A DNA stretch of 64,000 nt from CAVPDG01 sp963702535 (GTDB taxonomy: Bacteria > Chloroflexota > Anaerolineae > Anaerolineales > UBA4823). The stretch covers positions 1 through 64,000 of the forward strand of contig CAVPDG010000012.1 of the NCBI GenBank assembly GCA_963702535.1, read 5' to 3'. The notes under the pieces are model-generated. The model was not told the origin of the DNA and did no database searches. It saw nothing but the letters and a program-made list of their open reading frames with translations. Below are positions 51,453 through 60,091 of this stretch, one piece after another (positions within the stretch are counted from its first letter, which is position 1; each line of letters opens with the position of its first letter). Both the position numbers and the translations under genes were made by a program.

Positions 51453-52685
51453 TTATTCAAGCCCCTTAAGGCGAATAAATACCTGTACCAACTGCCGCAC
51501 GGTATGATCCCACCCGTGTTTATTCTCAGCATCCAGGCGGGCAGCCTGCCCCATGCGCCGGATGGCATCTCGGTCGCAAGCCAGGGTGCAGATCGCATCA
51601 CACAATGCCTGCTCATCACAAGGAGGCACGATCAAGCCAGTCCTGCCGTGCTCAAGAGTTTTTGGCTGACCATCCTTCCCGGAAGCGATGCACGCCAGAC
51701 CGGAAGCCTTGTAATCGAAGAGCTTCAGCCCCGAGTATTCCTCCCAACCGCAATAAGGCGAGAGACCGATATCCGCCTGCGCCAGGTATCTGGCATAATC
51801 ATCGATAACCAGGCGCCCTGTAAAAGTAACCCAGCCGTCCAGACCGAGCCGGGCGGATAACTCGCGGGCATCTTGATACCCATCCCCTGCCCCGATCAGC
51901 ATCAAACGCAGGTTCTGGCTTTGTTGGATCGCGTCATGGAAAGCCTGCAGGAGTATCGGGACGCCATGCCATGCATTGAAACTACCGATATAAACCAGGT
52001 TTACAGGCTCATCTTCTCCCGGGCAAGGTCCAAATGAGCGAAGATCTTCACGCTTGAGCAGGCGCAGCAGATCCGTGCCATTCTCGATGGTGGCTACCTT
52101 CTCCGGCGGGACGCGCCAATTCTCTGTGCAATTCTTTCTCCAACCCTCACCGCTGGCAACTACATGAGGCGCTTCCCTTAAAACCCACCGGGTGATGGCA
52201 GACGAGATTTTGAATTGCCTGCCGGTTGGCGCTTCTCGCTTGGCATCCAGGTCCGCGACTGGATCACCGTTGTACTCCACTACGAGCGGAACGCCAAGCC
52301 ATTTACTTGCCAGCAAGCCGCCGTAACTCATCCAGCTAAAACGCTCCAGAAATATCTCACTCCCCGAAAGCTCCTGCCGGCACGCCAATGCAAATCGCAA
52401 ACTCTCGAATAACCCAAAGTAAGGAAGCCGCAGCTCAAACTGTATTCGGCGGACAAGCCGCTCAATCCAGCGCAGCGGACCACCATCCGCAAGCCGCACC
52501 CTGACAGGTTGAAAATCCACAAGATCGTCAGTCTTCCAGATTTTATTATCCAGGCGGATGAGCAAGCGCACCTTATGACCCTGTCGGGCTAACTCCCGGC
52601 ATACCTGCCGGATATGGATTGCAGGACCGTTGAAGGGTGGGTAACGCACCTCTTCGCCAAGCTGGAGCAAATAACCGATCTTCAC
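51453..52685 (-). CDS. Glycosyltransferase, GT4 type
   Basis: About 410 residues from GTG 52685 (VKIGYLLQLGEEVRYPPFNG), with GGAAG seven bases before it and a 4-base gap to the preceding stop. The longer frame has an unlikely Arg/Ser-rich head. GT-B motifs are PLVVEYNGDPVADLDAKREA, VATIENGTDLLRLL, VYIGSFNAWHGVPILLQAF, VTFTGRLVIDDYARYLAQAD and GLKLFDYKASGLACIAS. Substrates are unknown. Confidence 0.87.
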   Translation of the reverse strand: MKIGYLLQLGEEVRYPPFNGPAIHIRQVCRELARQGHKVRLLIRLDNKIWKTDDLVDFQPVRVRLADGGPLRWIERLVRRIQFELRLPYFGLFESLRFALACRQELSGSEIFLERFSWMSYGGLLASKWLGVPLVVEYNGDPVADLDAKREAPTGRQFKISSAITRWVLREAPHVVASGEGWRKNCTENWRVPPEKVATIENGTDLLRLLKREDLRSFGPCPGEDEPVNLVYIGSFNAWHGVPILLQAFHDAIQQSQNLRLMLIGAGDGYQDARELSARLGLDGWVTFTGRLVIDDYARYLAQADIGLSPYCGWEEYSGLKLFDYKASGLACIASGKDGQPKTLEHGRTGLIVPPCDEQALCDAICTLACDRDAIRRMGQAARLDAENKHGWDHTVRQLVQVFIRLKGLE

Positions 52686-52689
52686 GAAG

Positions 52690-53685
52690 CTACTTCCAGT
52701 TGTTCCCAACCTCTTCAACGAGATTGCGAATCTGCACCTTGATCCGGTCAACATCGAAGCGCTCATGCACCAACGTGCGCTGGGCTTCTTGCTTCTCCCT
52801 GCGCTCCTGCAGCGTGCCATCCGCATAAGCCAAAATCTTGTGGATCAATTCCCGGTCGGTAATGTAGATATCCTCCGGCGGGAGCAGCTCATCAGCTCCA
52901 TCCCAGGCATGTGACAGGCAATAACAGCCTGAGGCAATCGCTTCCATTGGCGAAACTTGCAAACCCTCCGAGTAGCTGTTGGAGATAAAAATATCGACAC
53001 GCTGATGCCATGCGCGAGAATCCGTTACGTTCCCGTAAAATGTGACGCTGCCCCCCAGGTTTAGCCGGCGAACCAGCACCTGCATTGCCTGGTAATAATC
53101 ACCATGCAGCTCGTGCTCGCCGCCGCCGATATGCAGGTGGAAACCCGGTCTCTGCTCCACCAGCTCAGAAAAGGCAAGGATCAGCTCATAGACGCGCTTG
53201 CGCGGGGTAAGATGACACAAGATCCCCAGGTCTCCACGAAACTCCTTGGACGATGGCTGGAATTTTTCCAACGAGATCGCTTCAGGTATAACCACAGCTT
53301 TTTGCGCCTGTTCCGGAAACAACTGGGTGAACTCACGCAGCTTGGCGTGGCTGACCAGGATCACGCGATCCACATACGCCCAATTCACCTGCGGAGCCCA
53401 CTGGTACATCTCATAGCGATGCAAACGCGTGACGATGCCACAGGTTTTGGGCAGGCGACAGGAGCTAACCAGCAGCTCACTTGCCCACTCGAAAAACACC
53501 ACCTGGTTCGATCCTAAAAACTTTTGCAGGTCATGTTTGAAGAGATAGTTATTGACTCTCCCTTCAAAAAAGGGCAGGTGAACAGTCCTGCGAGCGAACA
53601 AGCTGGTCTCATGAGACCTTTGCAGCTCTGCGTAGATCTCTTGAAAGAAACTCCAGGTTTCCTCGATTACCACTCCGACGTGCAT
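52690..53685 (-). CDS. Glycosyltransferase, GT4 type
   Basis: A 331-residue compact GT-B enzyme starting MHVGVVIEETWSFFQEIYAE. VVIPEAISLEKFQPS, LGILCHLTPRKRVYELILAF, SVTFYGNVTDSRAWHQRVD and ISNSYSEGLQVSPMEAIASG (E-x7-E) mark the donor domain. It has a short N-terminal domain. It is followed directly by the next GT4 gene (4-base gap) and lies 29 bases after the asparagine synthetase-like gene. Confidence 0.88.
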   Translation of the reverse strand: MHVGVVIEETWSFFQEIYAELQRSHETSLFARRTVHLPFFEGRVNNYLFKHDLQKFLGSNQVVFFEWASELLVSSCRLPKTCGIVTRLHRYEMYQWAPQVNWAYVDRVILVSHAKLREFTQLFPEQAQKAVVIPEAISLEKFQPSSKEFRGDLGILCHLTPRKRVYELILAFSELVEQRPGFHLHIGGGEHELHGDYYQAMQVLVRRLNLGGSVTFYGNVTDSRAWHQRVDIFISNSYSEGLQVSPMEAIASGCYCLSHAWDGADELLPPEDIYITDRELIHKILAYADGTLQERREKQEAQRTLVHERFDVDRIKVQIRNLVEEVGNNWK

Positions 53686-53714
53686 GCTTGGTCAGGCTCC
53701 TAAATCCCACAGGG

Positions 53715-55568
53715 TTAATCGATGAATTGTCGATGCCATAGCTCGATGGCAGCCAATGCCCCAAGCGCCACTGTGCGGTCTTCACCCGCCATATGCTCCG
53801 CCACGATTTTGCGCACGCTCTCAGGCTGGTAGTAACCACGCTCCATGAAACGGTCGCTCAACAAAATACCTTCCAACCACTGGCGCAGTACCGTCCGGAA
53901 CCAGGTACGGTAATCTTTATACTGGCTCCAGCTAATATCCGGATGGCTGCTCAAGCCACGTTTATACAGGTGCCATTGCAGCAAGCGCTGACCCCGCATG
54001 AAAAGCGAGCGGAAACTCTCTGCCATTGGTAACCCCGTCCAGCTTAGCGGGACCTTTGCCATGGCGGGGAAAGCCTGCGTAAATGCCCGTTGCACCAGCC
54101 GTCGTTCCAACAGCAGCCCTAACGGGGTACGAATTGAGAAATCCAGCAAGTCGTTGTCACAGAAGGGCAGGCGGACGAACGCCTGGCTGCGCACCACCTC
54201 CACGCCATTGAGGGTCATACGCGGCACACGTTGGGTCAGGTCGAAATAGAGGCGCTGGCTTGCCAGCTGGCGCACTCCAGCAGCCGCCATCCCTGCACGG
54301 TATTCAGCCATCACACCGTCTCCCACTTGCGCCAAAAATCCGGTTGTGAAGAGGTTATGATGGCTATTGGGATGGAATGTAATGACACCCTGGCTCTCAT
54401 GCACCCCAAAATGAACCTGTGTGGCAGTATCCTCGTCGTAATCACCCCAGAATGGGGGCACAACTGCAAAACCGAACATGGCGTCCCCCATAAAACCCTT
54501 GAAGATCACACGCGAGTAGGGAACTTCTTCGTCCAGGTTGGCAATGGCATGTAAGTTGACAATATTACCCATACCGTCTGTGGCACGCACGCTATTTTCA
54601 GCCGTATGCAGCAGAAAATCGGGCTTCAACTCAAAAAAGTGGTGCCTGGCACGCGTCATGGCAGCGATCTCTTTGGCATAGCGGGCATCATCACAATTGG
54701 GTATGCCCCAGGTGAAGGTGTGCAACGGCCAGGAGGCATCCATCTCATCCAAACAGGCGATGAGCACGCGCGAATCCAATCCGCCGCTCAGCATAACAGC
54801 CTTGGGTAAATCATCCGCTGCCTGCCGCCTCACGGCCTGCCGTAAAAGAAAAACCAGCTCCTCCTGGTAATCCTCATCCTTACGAAGCGGATAAATATCC
54901 GGGTAGTTAAATCGCGCATAGCTCTGGAAGGTGAGCCTGCCACCTTCAACGATTAGAACGGTGCCCTGCGGCATGAGACGCGCCTCGGATAGCAGGGTAC
55001 GGTCATTCAAGACATGGTCGAACGTCAGAAATTGGGCAATGGCGACCGGATCAACCTTGCGCGGTAAATCCGGGTGAGCCAGGAGCCCACGTACGCCGGA
55101 GGCGAACAAAAACATACCGCCCCATTGGGCGTAATAGAGCGGATAAAGCCCCATACGGTCGTTCACGATCCAGAGCTTCTTCTTCTCCGCATCCCAGATC
55201 GCGGCGATGAAAGCTCCGTTCAATTTCTGGGCAAACGCTTCGCCAAAGACATCAAAAAGATGTAACAATAAGCCAGACTGGCTGTCGCCGCGGTATGGAC
55301 TTCCATTTGTTTCCAGCTCCTGCTCGAGCCTGCCGGTTTCATAAACCTCACCTTCCATCACGATAAAGCGGTTGTGAGCCTCGTTCCACACCGGTTGCGG
55401 CTCTGAATTGACGATCCCCAGGCTGGCGCGTCCGATGCCAAAATCCGAGCCTTGAGCATGCTCCAATCGGAATTCATCCCCTGGCTCCAGCGCGAGAAGC
55501 ATCTTCCGGATGAACTCATCCGGCGTTTGTCCTGCTATATTTCCTACAAACCCAGCAATTCCTGGCAT
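53715..55568 (-). CDS. Asparagine synthetase-like protein lacking the glutaminase Cys
   Basis: A 617-residue protein of the AsnB family in two domains. The glutaminase half begins MPGIAGFVG: the essential Cys2 is Pro. The glutamine-pocket motif usually NGEIYN is VMEGEVYE, also losing the Asn. The ATP-pyrophosphatase half keeps VMLSGGLDSRVLIA (SGGLDS 261-266) and TFTWGIPNCDDARYAKEI. So it probably adenylates a carboxylate but cannot release ammonia from glutamine itself. It may use free ammonia, another amine, or a partner, as in AsnB-like beta-lactam or lasso-peptide synthetases. The substrate is unknown; its place among glycosyltransferases suggests a sugar acid. Confidence 0.85.
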   Translation of the reverse strand: MPGIAGFVGNIAGQTPDEFIRKMLLALEPGDEFRLEHAQGSDFGIGRASLGIVNSEPQPVWNEAHNRFIVMEGEVYETGRLEQELETNGSPYRGDSQSGLLLHLFDVFGEAFAQKLNGAFIAAIWDAEKKKLWIVNDRMGLYPLYYAQWGGMFLFASGVRGLLAHPDLPRKVDPVAIAQFLTFDHVLNDRTLLSEARLMPQGTVLIVEGGRLTFQSYARFNYPDIYPLRKDEDYQEELVFLLRQAVRRQAADDLPKAVMLSGGLDSRVLIACLDEMDASWPLHTFTWGIPNCDDARYAKEIAAMTRARHHFFELKPDFLLHTAENSVRATDGMGNIVNLHAIANLDEEVPYSRVIFKGFMGDAMFGFAVVPPFWGDYDEDTATQVHFGVHESQGVITFHPNSHHNLFTTGFLAQVGDGVMAEYRAGMAAAGVRQLASQRLYFDLTQRVPRMTLNGVEVVRSQAFVRLPFCDNDLLDFSIRTPLGLLLERRLVQRAFTQAFPAMAKVPLSWTGLPMAESFRSLFMRGQRLLQWHLYKRGLSSHPDISWSQYKDYRTWFRTVLRQWLEGILLSDRFMERGYYQPESVRKIVAEHMAGEDRTVALGALAAIELWHRQFID

Positions 55569-55581
55569 ATGATCTTCCTGT

Positions 55582-56430
55582 TCACAAAGTTCCGAGAGGG
55601 CGTCGGGCTTCGAATACCATCGTCTCTAGACGGTTCATCTCTACCCCGATCATCCGTTCGTGTGCGTCGATACCGCGTAAATTTTCGTCTAAACTCACGT
55701 CGGGAGCAAGCTGAACGATCTCATCAAATCTTGCCGAGGTTAGCGCCGCCCGCAGTGTAATGGCATCATACAAGAACTGGTGCCCATAGCTGCGAAACAT
55801 ATTGTTGACCACAAAGCCGGCGGTATCACGTCGCGCATCCGGATAATATTTCAGAATATGCTGATAATCGATGTCCCATTCTGGACAAAGCATCTGCAGC
55901 CTTGAGGTCTCCGGTGAGTAGAGCCCCATGACCTTCTTGCTATGCCATGCCAGATAATCTTTCTGCAAGTCCGTTTTGTTATCAGCCAGCAGCTCCATGA
56001 ATTGAGCCATATCCGGCGTGGCGATACGCACCCTTCCTCCCGCGCGCAACACTCTGAATATTTCATTGAGCACAAAACATCCCTGTTGGTAGGAAACGTG
56101 CTCCAGCATGTGCTCACTGAATACATAATCGAAGGTGCAATCGGCGAATGGGAAACGCTCGGAGGCGTTTAAGTACAACACTCCCGGAGTGTTTGGCTCG
56201 ATATCCGTGTTCAGCCAGCCGGGAAGAGGGTTCTCTCCGGCTCCAATCTGTAACTTGCGAATCTCGTGGGAGGATAGATACTCATCGATGGCTTGCTGGC
56301 GATGCTTAATCAACCGGTCCGTCTCATTTAGTTCCTTATTCGCCAGCCTTGCGCGCATAAAAGCGATCTTTAGTTCACGCAGGTAGATCACTGCCATGCG
56401 GCGAATCCGGTGATACCAGCTATCTGTCAC
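55582..56430 (-). CDS. SAM-dependent methyltransferase, class I
   Basis: About 282 residues from GTG 56430 (VTDSWYHRIRRMAVIYL), with GGAG five bases before it. The start overlaps the preceding glycosyltransferase end by 11 bases. The longer frame is Cys-rich and unlikely. Residues ~55-150 hold a methyltransferase_11-like core: LQIGAGENPLPGWLNTDIEP (SAM motif I), ADCTFDYVFSEHMLEHVSY (motif II/III) and IFRVLRAGGRVRIATPD. A helical N-terminal segment precedes it. It probably O-methylates a sugar or caps the glycan. Confidence 0.85.
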   Translation of the reverse strand: MTDSWYHRIRRMAVIYLRELKIAFMRARLANKELNETDRLIKHRQQAIDEYLSSHEIRKLQIGAGENPLPGWLNTDIEPNTPGVLYLNASERFPFADCTFDYVFSEHMLEHVSYQQGCFVLNEIFRVLRAGGRVRIATPDMAQFMELLADNKTDLQKDYLAWHSKKVMGLYSPETSRLQMLCPEWDIDYQHILKYYPDARRDTAGFVVNNMFRSYGHQFLYDAITLRAALTSARFDEIVQLAPDVSLDENLRGIDAHERMIGVEMNRLETMVFEARRPLGTL

Positions 56431-57592
56431 CGTTGCTCCGCGAGTTTGCAAACACTTGCTTGAACAAGATAGCAATCACCCCCCGGTTCAGCAACCATAC
56501 CGGGTTGTTGCGTATACCGGGCCACAAATGGCTACGGATAACCCTGGAAGCGTTCTTATCTGTTGCTGTGAATACCTCACCCATATGGAGATCAGATACC
56601 ATGTGCGACTTCAAATGGATCAAGTGAGGCGTCTTCGGGAGCAGATCTGAGAAGATTGCTTCGGTAAAATCCAGCTTGGCTTGGGCATCCTCACCAGGTG
56701 CATACCAGAGCAACATACTTGCCAGCGGCTCATCAAAATCCAAGAGGGGTGGGTAGAGGGTCAAGGCACGCTGTAAAGATTTTTGCGCCTCATCAGCCTG
56801 GTCTCCAGCATATGCCAGAATTGCTGCCCGCAAGTAATCGCGCCCGACAAGGGCAAATTTTTCGACAGGTGGTTGAGAGCCATGACGACGATAAATGGCG
56901 CGCTCCAACCCCTGGGCTTTGTTGTACGCCTGCCGGTACTCCCGGAGCTTGCTAACCGAGGTTGAATGCACGCGATACAAATAGAGCGCATCGCTCAAGT
57001 TGGCAAGCTGCGCGACTTCCGCGACGCGCAAGCAAAAATCATAATCTTCCGCCGGCTCAAGCTCAACCGCGTAAGCACCAATCAAATCCAATAGCTCTCG
57101 CCGGAACATAAAAGAACCGTGGTGGATGCAGTTAATATCCAGCAGCAGTTTCTGGATGCTGGCGTTATCGGTTGCAGTGAGCTTATCAGGCATATCCAGC
57201 GGCTTATCTTGTGGATCGATAAATTGCCTGCGCGTGCCTGCCAACCCGATCTCCGGATGTGCATCCAGAAGAGCTACCTGTCTTTCCAGTCGCTGCGGCA
57301 GGGAGATATCATCCGCATCTTGCCGGGCAATATAACTCGCGCGCGCGTGTTTAAATCCCTCATTGAGGGTTCGAGTGTAGCCCATATTTTTCGGGTTGGC
57401 GAATAACCGGATGCGAGAATCCTGGTGTGCAAATTCCTGTAGTGCCTCCCATGTCCTATCTGTCGAGCCATCATCCAGAATGATGAACTCGAAGTCCACG
57501 AAGGTTTGGGTCAGAATACTCTTTACGGCTGACTCCAGATAAGGTAAGCCGTTATACACGCTCATGACCACACTGACTTTTGGGTCGGTCAT
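56420..57592 (-). CDS. Glycosyltransferase family 2
   Basis: A 390-residue GT-A enzyme from ATG 57592 (MTDPKVSVVMSVYNGLPYLE), one base after the upstream stop. FIILDDGSTDRTWEAL, GYTRTLNEGFKHARASYIAR and RQDADDISLPQRLERQV (DADD) are the nucleotide-sugar and metal motifs. The C-terminal ~150 residues form a helical extension. It shares the arrangement of GT2 core plus TPR-like tail with its upstream neighbours. Confidence 0.91.
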   Translation of the reverse strand: MTDPKVSVVMSVYNGLPYLESAVKSILTQTFVDFEFIILDDGSTDRTWEALQEFAHQDSRIRLFANPKNMGYTRTLNEGFKHARASYIARQDADDISLPQRLERQVALLDAHPEIGLAGTRRQFIDPQDKPLDMPDKLTATDNASIQKLLLDINCIHHGSFMFRRELLDLIGAYAVELEPAEDYDFCLRVAEVAQLANLSDALYLYRVHSTSVSKLREYRQAYNKAQGLERAIYRRHGSQPPVEKFALVGRDYLRAAILAYAGDQADEAQKSLQRALTLYPPLLDFDEPLASMLLWYAPGEDAQAKLDFTEAIFSDLLPKTPHLIHLKSHMVSDLHMGEVFTATDKNASRVIRSHLWPGIRNNPVWLLNRGVIAILFKQVFANSRSNGDR

Positions 57593-57593
57593 T

Positions 57594-58865
57594 CTAGCCG
57601 TCCACACTTGACCTGGTTTTGTTTGGTAGGAGCAACGAACGTCCCACTACCGACCATAGACCCCGGTTGGCTAGAAGATCGGCGTCATTCGAAACCGCTT
57701 TCCAAGCGTGGTACCGGGTTGCTGCCCCGTGCTGGCGCTCAAAGTAAAGAAAAGCGTACGCCTGGTGCAATAATGCCTGTGCCTGCTTTTGCACTTTGTC
57801 CGGCGATGCATCTGCCGGCAGATTGCTGCACACCTGGCGGGTAAATACAAACGGCGCCTGGTCATCTCCAGGCGCGCCCTGGGCTAACTTCCAAGCCTGA
57901 TCCGCAAGCTCCTGCGCCAGGAAGCGTGGTTCCTCTTTCCATTGGGGCGCATTTGCTAGGATGTACTCAATTTCCTCCCTACCAGCAGCATAATCTTCGT
58001 GCTTGAAGGCTTCGAATGCCCGAGGTAGATGATCCCAGACCAGCTTCTTTTCGAAGTAATCCGATAATCCGCTGCCGCCATGTTTTCCTAGCATATGCTT
58101 GAGCTCAGCAAACAACACCCGGTCACCGGCAGAGGACTTTGCCTCCGGGTATATGCGCATGTAGGATAAAAGGTATGGGATGTACAGCGCACGACCACGA
58201 GCGCCTAATCTCAGCCAGAGATCCCAATCCATCACGTAGTGCAGTTCCTCATCAATCCCACCGATTTCCTCAAAGGCGCTGCGACGAAAGAAGGCAGAGG
58301 GTTGGGCGATGATATTTCCATGTTCGAGCAGCCACCGCTGGTCAAAATCCCTGACTTGCTCGCATTTGAACATGAATCCGCCTTGGCGATCGATCGCATC
58401 GCAATCCCCATAGATCAGATCTGCCTCCGGGTGCTCTACAGCAGCCTCAGCTAGCTTGCCGAGGGCATTGCGGGCGAAAACATCGTCTGAGTTAAGCCAG
58501 GCGAAGATGGTTCCCGTCGCCCGTTTAAATCCATTATTGATGGCATGCGACTGCCCTCGATCCGGCTCGCTCACCCAATATGCCAGCCAGGGCGAGTACT
58601 TTTGGATCAGATCCACGCTGCTATCGGTGCTGCCGCCGTCGATGGCAATGAACTCCAGATCAGGATACCCCTGAAGCAACACCGAGCGCAGAGTTTCTTC
58701 TACAAACTGGGCTTGATTATAGGAAGGCATCACCACGCTGATGCGCGGCCAGGCAGAGCCATCCGGCATAACTGCAGGAAGACGATCGGAGGCTTGTGTC
58801 CAGGGCCATCCGGATCTCCCCTCCGGTGGCAGGGGCAGGTCATCTATCGTGGGCATGAATGTCAT
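57594..58865 (-). CDS. Glycosyltransferase family 2 with C-terminal helical tail
   Basis: A 423-residue GT-A enzyme: ISVVMPSYNQAQFVEETLRS, FIAIDGGSTDSSVDLIQKY, INNGFKRATGTIFAWLNSDD (NSDD as DxD) and YVMDWDLWLRLGARG. About 40 residues precede the catalytic domain, and ~130 helical residues follow it, ending DLLANRGLWSVVGRSLL. The same NRGL-type ending occurs in 58862-60091 (LLRNRGLLSILVKSV) and 56420-57592 (WLLNRGVIAILFKQV), a shared tail across three neighbours. The ATG overlaps the upstream TGA (ATGA). Confidence 0.9.
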   Translation of the reverse strand: MTFMPTIDDLPLPPEGRSGWPWTQASDRLPAVMPDGSAWPRISVVMPSYNQAQFVEETLRSVLLQGYPDLEFIAIDGGSTDSSVDLIQKYSPWLAYWVSEPDRGQSHAINNGFKRATGTIFAWLNSDDVFARNALGKLAEAAVEHPEADLIYGDCDAIDRQGGFMFKCEQVRDFDQRWLLEHGNIIAQPSAFFRRSAFEEIGGIDEELHYVMDWDLWLRLGARGRALYIPYLLSYMRIYPEAKSSAGDRVLFAELKHMLGKHGGSGLSDYFEKKLVWDHLPRAFEAFKHEDYAAGREEIEYILANAPQWKEEPRFLAQELADQAWKLAQGAPGDDQAPFVFTRQVCSNLPADASPDKVQKQAQALLHQAYAFLYFERQHGAATRYHAWKAVSNDADLLANRGLWSVVGRSLLLPNKTRSSVDG

Positions 58866-60091
58866 TGGCTGGTTCCAGATCTCTGCTGGTTTTGCCGGAC
58901 GCTTTTTACCAAAATGGATAAAAGCCCGCGGTTTCGCAGCAGCGTTGGATCAATAAGAAAGCTATGAACAACGTGCCTTCGAGCAGCGCTTAACCGGCCA
59001 GCCTGGAATTCCCTGAATGCTGCCTGCATGTGCAGCCAACCACCGGCTTTGCGTCGAAAATCGCCGCTGACCATATCAAGGAGATGGTCAGCCACCCAGA
59101 ACCCAAACTCGAAGAATTTTTCAGGAGCTGTGTTGAAGCGAGCAAGGTTGTTCTGGCTCCAGGATAGCCAGCGCAGAAATCCATCGATATCCGATTTTAG
59201 CGCGGGGTCGAGCTGGAAAGCATTTCGCAGGGAAGCGAGGGCTTCAGTTTCATAGCCCAATCCATACCACCAGTGAGTTTTATACAGGGCATAATTCGCT
59301 CGTGCCCTGTCAAGAGGGACAGGCGGCGCCGGTTTGTATGGATTTCCGGGCACATTGATGTGCGCAGCATAATGTTCCTGATCTTTCGGCAGCATGCCTC
59401 GACGGTGGACCCATATCTTCTGTCCCGGCACTTGCTCTGGAGAGAAGCCACCCAGGTACACCTGTCCATCTCCCATGACAACCTGTCCAAAGGTGCGGTA
59501 CATCAACAGAGAAAGTACCGCCTGGTCATGCCGGTGGGCGACGTCAGTCGCAGCCATCGCCGCTTCATCCATCACCACATCCAACGCCTCCGCCACAAGA
59601 GCTTCGGTCTCACCTTCTTTACGGAACCCTAATAAACCACCAGCCAGAGTCGCTTTACCGAGGCGGAAATCATACGGGACGCGGCAAGCCTCACACGCCG
59701 CCGGAGATGCCTCGTAATCCAGCATCTCATAATTGGGCACCAGAAAATAACCCAGGCTTTCGATCGCCTGAAAAATATCATCCAGTGGGTGAAGTACCGT
59801 GATACCGGCGTCAATCCACAGCACATGGCGGGATGGGGCGTCATGGAGGCACCAGATCTTCCAGCTGAAATGTTGCCGCCAGTGCGGGCAAAACGCTGGA
59901 ACCTGGCGAACGGGGATGCCGCACTGCGCCAGCCTCGCTTTTGTGGCATCATCCATCCCAAGATCGTACACCAGCACAGGGGGGTGAGCAGGCCAATTGA
60001 GCGTTACTGAGCCCAACAACGCCTGAAGAGAGGCACCGAAATCGGCTGAAGCCGCCGTAATGATCAGGCGTTCATATTCAAATTGACTCAT
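58862..60091 (-). CDS. Glycosyltransferase-like protein (DUF1647/GT8-like)
   Basis: A 409-residue protein. The N-terminal part resembles nucleotide-diphospho-sugar transferases: LIITAASADFGASLQALLGS, VLVYDLGMDDATKARLAQ, HVLWIDAGITVLHPLDDIF (DAG at the DxD position), GKATLAGGLLGFRKEGETEA and VAHRHDQAVLSLLMYR. This pattern fits DUF1647-type proteins. The C-terminal ~130 residues are helical and end NRGLLSILVKSV, a tail shared with the next two genes. It overlaps the wzt stop by four bases. The donor is unknown. Confidence 0.72.
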   Translation of the reverse strand: MSQFEYERLIITAASADFGASLQALLGSVTLNWPAHPPVLVYDLGMDDATKARLAQCGIPVRQVPAFCPHWRQHFSWKIWCLHDAPSRHVLWIDAGITVLHPLDDIFQAIESLGYFLVPNYEMLDYEASPAACEACRVPYDFRLGKATLAGGLLGFRKEGETEALVAEALDVVMDEAAMAATDVAHRHDQAVLSLLMYRTFGQVVMGDGQVYLGGFSPEQVPGQKIWVHRRGMLPKDQEHYAAHINVPGNPYKPAPPVPLDRARANYALYKTHWWYGLGYETEALASLRNAFQLDPALKSDIDGFLRWLSWSQNNLARFNTAPEKFFEFGFWVADHLLDMVSGDFRRKAGGWLHMQAAFREFQAGRLSAARRHVVHSFLIDPTLLRNRGLLSILVKSVRQNQQRSGTSQ

